The notes below the pieces were generated by a model. That model ran no database searches. It was not told where the DNA came from and saw only the letters and a program-made list of their open reading frames with translations. A stretch of DNA of 64,000 nucleotides from Acidobacteriota bacterium (GTDB lineage: Bacteria; Acidobacteriota; Terriglobia; Terriglobales; Acidobacteriaceae): assembly GCA_021846275.1 (NCBI GenBank), contig JAJZBZ010000006.1:1-64000 (forward strand), given 5' to 3'. The position numbers and the translations under genes were made by a program. Below, piece after piece: positions 56,215-64,000 of this stretch (its first letter is position 1; each line of letters starts with the position of its first letter).

Positions 56215-56399
56215 TGTACTGAGACATTAATTTGCCTGCAAAACCGGGCGACGAAATCGAGAATTTGGTCTGCGGCTTTATGCCAGATGAAGGGTTTTGG
56301 ATCGCGATTGTGGTGTTCGATGCAGTCGTTGATGGCTGTTTTCAGTTCTTTGGTTGAGCGGTAAACGCCGGTTATAAGTGGTTCATCGGCGATTTGCAC
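56211..56399 (-). pseudogene. IS630-family transposase, C-terminal fragment
   Basis: The 62 residues match the end of IS630-type transposases: STKELKTAINDCIEHHNRD followed by PKPFIWHKAADQILDFVAR. The catalytic part and the N-terminus are gone. It lies tail to tail with the exported protein gene and head to head with the gamma-carbonic anhydrase. It is a relic of an insertion. Confidence 0.8.
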
Positions 56400-56461
56400 A
56401 GAACCGCGACCGCTGGCGCTATACTCTTGTTTTGCGCCACCGCGCCAGAGGGAGCAGGCAA

Positions 56462-56995
56462 GTGATTCGCAGCTATCAGGGCCGCTGGCCCGTCATCGCC
56501 GAGGGCTGTTACCTCGACCCATCCGCTCAGGTCATCGGCGACGTCACGCTCGGCCAGCGCTCCAGCGTCTGGATGAACGCCGTCCTGCGCGGCGACGTAC
56601 ACTCCATCCGCATCGGCCAGGGATCGAACGTCCAGGACTGCGCCGTGCTCCACGGCCAGCGCAATCTCTACGCCGTCACCATTGGCGACATGGTCACCAT
56701 CGGCCACAACGCCACCGTCCACGGCTGCACGGTCGAGGACGCCGTGCTCATCGGCATCGGCGCGCGCGTGCTCAACAACTGCCGCATCGGCGAAGGCTCC
56801 ATCATCGCCGCCGGAGCCGTCGTGCCGGAGGGAACGGTCGTCGCGCCGCGCACGCTCTGGGCCGGCGTTCCGGCGAAGATGCGACGCGCGCTCGACGACA
56901 AGGACCGCGAACTGATCCTGCACTATGCGCGCAATTATCTGGACTACACGGCAATTTATCTGGACGAAGAAAAAGCGGCTCAGGCCAATATCTGA
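56462..56995 (+). CDS. Gamma-carbonic anhydrase-like hexapeptide-repeat protein
   Basis: The 177-residue protein forms a left-handed beta-helix of hexapeptide repeats (for example VIGDVTLGQRSSVWMNAVLR, then GSNVQDCAVLHG). The zinc-ligand histidines of gamma-carbonic anhydrases occur in AVLHG, TIGHNATVHG. YrdA/PaaY-like members often share these, so bicarbonate chemistry is likely but not certain. The GTG at 56462 has GGGAGCAGG upstream. The upstream frame overlaps a transposase relic and should be ignored. Confidence 0.88.
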   Translation: MIRSYQGRWPVIAEGCYLDPSAQVIGDVTLGQRSSVWMNAVLRGDVHSIRIGQGSNVQDCAVLHGQRNLYAVTIGDMVTIGHNATVHGCTVEDAVLIGIGARVLNNCRIGEGSIIAAGAVVPEGTVVAPRTLWAGVPAKMRRALDDKDRELILHYARNYLDYTAIYLDEEKAAQANI

Positions 56996-57016
56996 ACTGC
57001 TGGCCTGAACCGCTTT
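56975..57016. terminator. Bidirectional terminator between gamma-carbonic anhydrase and desaturase
   Basis: GCGGCTCAGGCCA (56975-56987) and TGGCCTGAACCGC (57001-57013) pair at 12 of 13 positions. TTTT follows on the plus strand and the preceding A-run gives Ts on the minus strand, so it can end both converging transcripts. It includes the last codons of the plus-strand gene. Confidence 0.8.
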
Positions 57017-57043
57017 TGCATTTCCGAGGTTGTTTGCTCCGGC

Positions 57044-58021
<978 letters not shown>

Positions 58022-58228
58022 GCCGGTGTGTTCCTGCTTCCTCTTGACTCATTCGTGGCGAGAGCCACTGCTCAAATTGTACCGGGAGCAGGCTCTGCCG
58101 CGAAAAAAATCGTGCCAATTGACGATCCGAAGTTGGATTTCAGGATGCATCGCCTGTTTGCGCTGTTCGACCGGCATCCAAGCCACCAATCTGCTCCACA
58201 AACCTGCTTCACGGCGCACCGGACCGCT

Positions 58229-59896
58229 TCAGTGCATGGCAATATCGCTGTTGCCGCCTGCCGGACGGTTCTTGCTCAGCAGAAACGCCAGCAGAATCAT
58301 GCCAATGGCCATCCAGAAGAGCATCTTGAAGACATCCACATAAGCCTGCATCGCCGCCTGCCGGTTCAGCTCGCCATAGATCGACGCCATCGCCGCGCCA
58401 GCTCCGTTGTGCGCGCCAAAGTTCTGGTTCAGGAAGCTCGTCGTCCCGCCCAGTTCCGTCGCATAGGGAATCCGCAGCGTCGTCATCTTCTCCTGCAACA
58501 GCGCCTGGTGGTGCATCGACTGGTTGGTCACCGCCGCGCCCGTGATCGCAATGAAGATGCTGCCGCCGATATTGCGCACAAAATTGATCAGCCCGGCCAC
58601 CTGATTGCTTTGCTCGCGCGGAATCCCCACATACGCCGCCGTCGTGATCGAGATGAAGCAGAAGGGAATCGGCAGCATCTGCACCACGCGCAGCATCGAC
58701 GCACTGTAGAAACTCATGTCCAGCGTCAGTTGCTTGGTCGTGTACCAGTAGGAGATGGCGAAAAACACAAATCCCGTCGCCGCAATGTAGCGCGCCGAAA
58801 ATTTCCCCGTCGCCCATCCGGCAAACGGCATCACAAAAACCAGCGCCAGCCCGCCCGCCGTCAGCGCCTCGCCCGCGTTCATCGCCGTATAGCCCAGCAG
58901 CGATTGCAGCATCTGCGGCTGCAAGACCGTGCTCGCGTTCAGCACGCCGCCCACCAGCGCCATCAGGAAGCAACTGATCGCAAAATTCTTGTACTTGTAA
59001 AGCCGCAGATTGATCAGCGGATTCTTCTGCCGCAACTCCCGGACAATCAGCGCAATCAGCCCGCCCACAAACATCACGGCGAAAAAGCGTATGAAGCCCG
59101 ACGAGAACCAGTCGTTCTCCTCGCCCTTGTCCAGCATGATCTGCATGCCGCCCATGGCCAGGCTCAGGAACGCGAGGCCCAGATAGTCCATGTTCAGCAA
59201 GTGCCTGCGATCCGGCACAATCCACGGCGGATCATCCACCATGCGCACCACCAGCACGTAAGCCAGGATGCCGACCGGAATGTTGATGTAGAAGATCCAG
59301 CGCCAGGAGTAGCTGTCTGTGATCCATCCGCCCAGCGTCGGCCCGATCGACGGCGCCAGCACGGCCACCAGGCCATACAGCGCAAAGGCCTGCCCGCGAT
59401 GCTTCTCGTCAAACGAGTCCGCCATGATCGCCTGCGCCATCGGCTGCAATCCGCCGCCGCCCGCGCCCTGCAGCACGCGGCAGATCAGCAGCATCGGCAG
59501 CGTCGGCGCAATCCCGCACAGAAAACTCGACACCGTGAAGATCGTGATGCAGAGCAGAAAAAAATTCTTGCGCCCGATCAGATTCGATGCCCATCCGCCC
59601 AGCGGCAACACGATCGCATTCGAAACCAGATAGCTGGTCAGAACCCACGTGCCCTGGTCGGTGCTCGCGCCCAGGTTTCCGGCAATATGCGGCAGCGCCA
59701 CGTTGGCGATCGAAGTGTCCAGCACCTCCATGAACGCCGCCAGCGCCACCGTCATCGCAATCAGCCAGGGATTCGCGCGCGGCTTCCAGCTCGCGTGCAG
59801 ATCGACCGAGGGATTCTCGACCGTCCGCTCCACGACCGTCTGCTCCACGGCTGCCGCGGAATCACTGCCCGGATGTGCGTCACTCGTGCTTGCCAT
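58229..59896 (-). CDS. DHA2-type MFS multidrug exporter (EmrB-like)
   Basis: This 14-helix proton antiporter of 555 residues exports drugs or other small compounds. After a soluble N-terminus, AFMEVLDTSIANVALPHIAG is the DHA2 motif in helix 1. GWASNLIGRKNFFLL is the MFS motif A loop and VLAPSIGPTLGGWITD is motif C, which marks exporters. No emrA or tolC gene adjoins it, so it may act alone or with distant partners. Confidence 0.92.
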   Translation of the reverse strand: MASTSDAHPGSDSAAAVEQTVVERTVENPSVDLHASWKPRANPWLIAMTVALAAFMEVLDTSIANVALPHIAGNLGASTDQGTWVLTSYLVSNAIVLPLGGWASNLIGRKNFFLLCITIFTVSSFLCGIAPTLPMLLICRVLQGAGGGGLQPMAQAIMADSFDEKHRGQAFALYGLVAVLAPSIGPTLGGWITDSYSWRWIFYINIPVGILAYVLVVRMVDDPPWIVPDRRHLLNMDYLGLAFLSLAMGGMQIMLDKGEENDWFSSGFIRFFAVMFVGGLIALIVRELRQKNPLINLRLYKYKNFAISCFLMALVGGVLNASTVLQPQMLQSLLGYTAMNAGEALTAGGLALVFVMPFAGWATGKFSARYIAATGFVFFAISYWYTTKQLTLDMSFYSASMLRVVQMLPIPFCFISITTAAYVGIPREQSNQVAGLINFVRNIGGSIFIAITGAAVTNQSMHHQALLQEKMTTLRIPYATELGGTTSFLNQNFGAHNGAGAAMASIYGELNRQAAMQAYVDVFKMLFWMAIGMILLAFLLSKNRPAGGNSDIAMH

Positions 59897-60097
59897 AAAT
59901 ACTCATTGCCTTTGCATTCCCAGCTTGCTCTATGCGCCGCGCCACGCAAGAAGACAGACTGTCCCAGGCACGCGCCAAAGCAACGCGCGCCGCACGCTTT
60001 CGCTGCGGTGTCCCTGTACTTTCTAGAGATGCGGCGCAAGGGCCGGGGATGCAGAAATCCGCCGAATGCTCCGAAGCGCGCCGTCGACCTGACGCGC

Positions 60098-61672
<1,575 letters not shown>

Positions 61673-61748
61673 TCATTGTAGCGAACCCCGGCACTGGCTT
61701 CGGCACGCTGGAACACGCTTTCCTCCGTCGCCATCCGGCCACTTCGGC

Positions 61749-62813
<1,065 letters not shown>

Positions 62814-62961
62814 TTAGCTCTTCTTTTCAGTTTAACGAAAAACCACCTATACTTGCGGGTAATGTCCCATTTCGAGCCAGGGCCGCGCGCCCATCGGCTC
62901 CTGCATCCTCGTTTTCCCCGGTCTTCTGCCGCGTTCCAATGTCTTTCCGCGGAGCAGGGCC

Positions 62962-64000
62962 GTGATCCAGTTTCGTCGCCGCCTCCGGTGCGTGCCGTCT
63001 GAAGTGCGTCGCCTGTCGCCGAGCGCCTTCGCGCAGTTTCTGGCGCGTTCGCGCCGACAGACCTGCCTGCTTGCCGGAACTCTTTTCGCTGCCATCCTGA
63101 TCCCAGTTCTCTCCACGCAAGCCCAGAGCGGCGCCGGAGCGGGCACCGGAGCAATTGACGGCGTCATCACCGACCAGCACAGCCGTCCGCTCGCTGAGGC
63201 CACCGTCGTCCTCCACTGCGGCTCCGTGACCGCCACGGCCACCACCAACCGCAAGGGCGCCTATCACCTCACCGGCCTCGCGCCCGGCGAATACTCGATG
63301 CACGTCGCCGTCGATCTGCTCGGCCAGGCCGAACTCGACGGCATCGAGATCATCTCCGGCCACACCACCAAACTCCAGGCCGCGCTCAACGTCACCGTCT
63401 CCCACACGCTCACCGCCGCCGCCGTCGAGGACGACGGACTCGATCCCGTCGATCCCGCCGTCACCACCACGCTCACCGGCCAGCAGATCGCCGCCATGCC
63501 CGCGCGCGAGCATGACTGGGTGGCCATCGCCGCCACCACTCCCGCTGCAGACGTGACCAACGTTCCGCCCGCCGACAACTCGCTCGGCGGATACATGGAG
63601 CAGGACTCGTCCAACCAGACCGTCTCGCTCGGCGGCAGCCCGCGCCAGGCCGCCACCAGCGTCGATGGCATCCGCACTCCCGTCGGCTTCACGCGCGGAG
63701 GCAACAATCAGGGCCGCACCGAGCAGACGCTCGGCGAATCCGCCGTCATGAACCTGAGCGCGCGCACGGGCCTCGCCGGAGCCGACCAGTCCCACGGCGA
63801 CGGCGGCGCGGTCGATCTCGTCACCCAGCACGGCCGCAACGGCCTCCACGGCCAGTTCTTCGCCAACACCCGCAACAGCGCCTGGAGCGCGCTCAATCCC
63901 TACACCCAGAACCTCGCCCTCACCGCGCCGGCCACTTCCACCACCATCGTCCAGTACACGCCCGTCAGCTTCAGTCCTCCGTGGAGCCGCGAAGCCGTCG
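62962..64000 (+). CDS. TonB-dependent outer-membrane receptor, N-terminal part (runs off the window)
   Basis: The frame from GTG 62962 (GGAGCAGGG upstream) is open to the window end, 346 codons. A signal peptide (LLAGTLFAAILIPVLSTQAQS) is followed by a carboxypeptidase regulatory-like domain (GAIDGVITDQHSRPLAEATV; LTGLAPGEYSMHV). The plug domain then starts (LTGQQIAAMPAREHDW; VSLGGSPRQAATSVDGI; ARTGLAGADQSHGDGGAVDL). This order is typical of large Oar-like acidobacterial receptors of about 1,000 residues. Most of the barrel is missing. Ligand unknown. Confidence 0.88.
   Translation, partial: MIQFRRRLRCVPSEVRRLSPSAFAQFLARSRRQTCLLAGTLFAAILIPVLSTQAQSGAGAGTGAIDGVITDQHSRPLAEATVVLHCGSVTATATTNRKGAYHLTGLAPGEYSMHVAVDLLGQAELDGIEIISGHTTKLQAALNVTVSHTLTAAAVEDDGLDPVDPAVTTTLTGQQIAAMPAREHDWVAIAATTPAADVTNVPPADNSLGGYMEQDSSNQTVSLGGSPRQAATSVDGIRTPVGFTRGGNNQGRTEQTLGESAVMNLSARTGLAGADQSHGDGGAVDLVTQHGRNGLHGQFFANTRNSAWSALNPYTQNLALTAPATSTTIVQYTPVSFSPPWSREAV

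Overview
The window looks like a chromosomal segment of an aerobic Gram-negative bacterium, most likely an acidobacterium (class Terriglobia). This is an inference from three things: a large TonB-dependent outer-membrane protein with a carboxypeptidase-regulatory domain at the right edge, paired MacB-type permeases, and high-G+C housekeeping genes. No rRNA is present to confirm it.

Left part (1-32683): a region of visibly lower G+C, bounded by two IS5-type insertion sequences in opposite orientation. One is cut by the left edge (1-262); the other is at 31343-32683, beside a tRNA-Leu(UAA). Its core (551-25225) is a 21-gene cobalamin (vitamin B12) cluster in two divergent operons. The minus-strand operon, cobG-cobH-cobIJ-cobL-cobE-cobM-cobK-cobF, is the oxygen-dependent corrin-ring pathway. 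The plus-strand operon, cobN-chlID-cobU-cobB-cobT-cobS-phosphatase-unknown-pduO-bluB-cobQ-cbiB-cobC, inserts cobalt, amidates and adenosylates the ring, makes the lower ligand and joins the parts. Almost every gene overlaps the next by a few bases. A back-to-back pair of cobalamin riboswitches with identical 35-base segments sits between the operons, so B12 should repress both arms. Uroporphyrinogen methyltransferase (cobA), a cobalt(II) reductase and an L-threonine kinase are not in the window.

The most unusual signal is a 117-bp palindromic repeat found twice. Each copy sits a few bases after the start codon of a coupled gene (cobT and cobC) and is read in frame as a 39-residue cysteine-rich N-terminal tail. 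This resembles the protein-coding palindromic elements of Rickettsia. Other oddities are a ferredoxin-like domain fused to CobN and an uncharacterised gene coupled inside the operon.

Between the B12 cluster and the right IS (25226-31342) is accessory DNA: a strong hairpin, a Fic-domain protein, a wrecked dnaE2 polymerase gene joined to an IS630 fragment, and a coupled pair coding for a Tat-exported phosphatase-like protein and an unknown protein.

Right part (32700-64000): higher G+C and ordinary chromosomal content. It holds tRNA-Leu, a purine permease, two lipoproteins, rpsU, malQ, an Nramp transporter, glycosyltransferases, a PafA-type phosphatase, two MacB-type permeases, a double GNAT protein, a small membrane pair, an exported MetX-like hydrolase and amidase, cysS, a gamma-carbonic anhydrase, a fatty-acid desaturase, a DHA2-type drug exporter, guaB, obg and the start of a TonB-dependent receptor.
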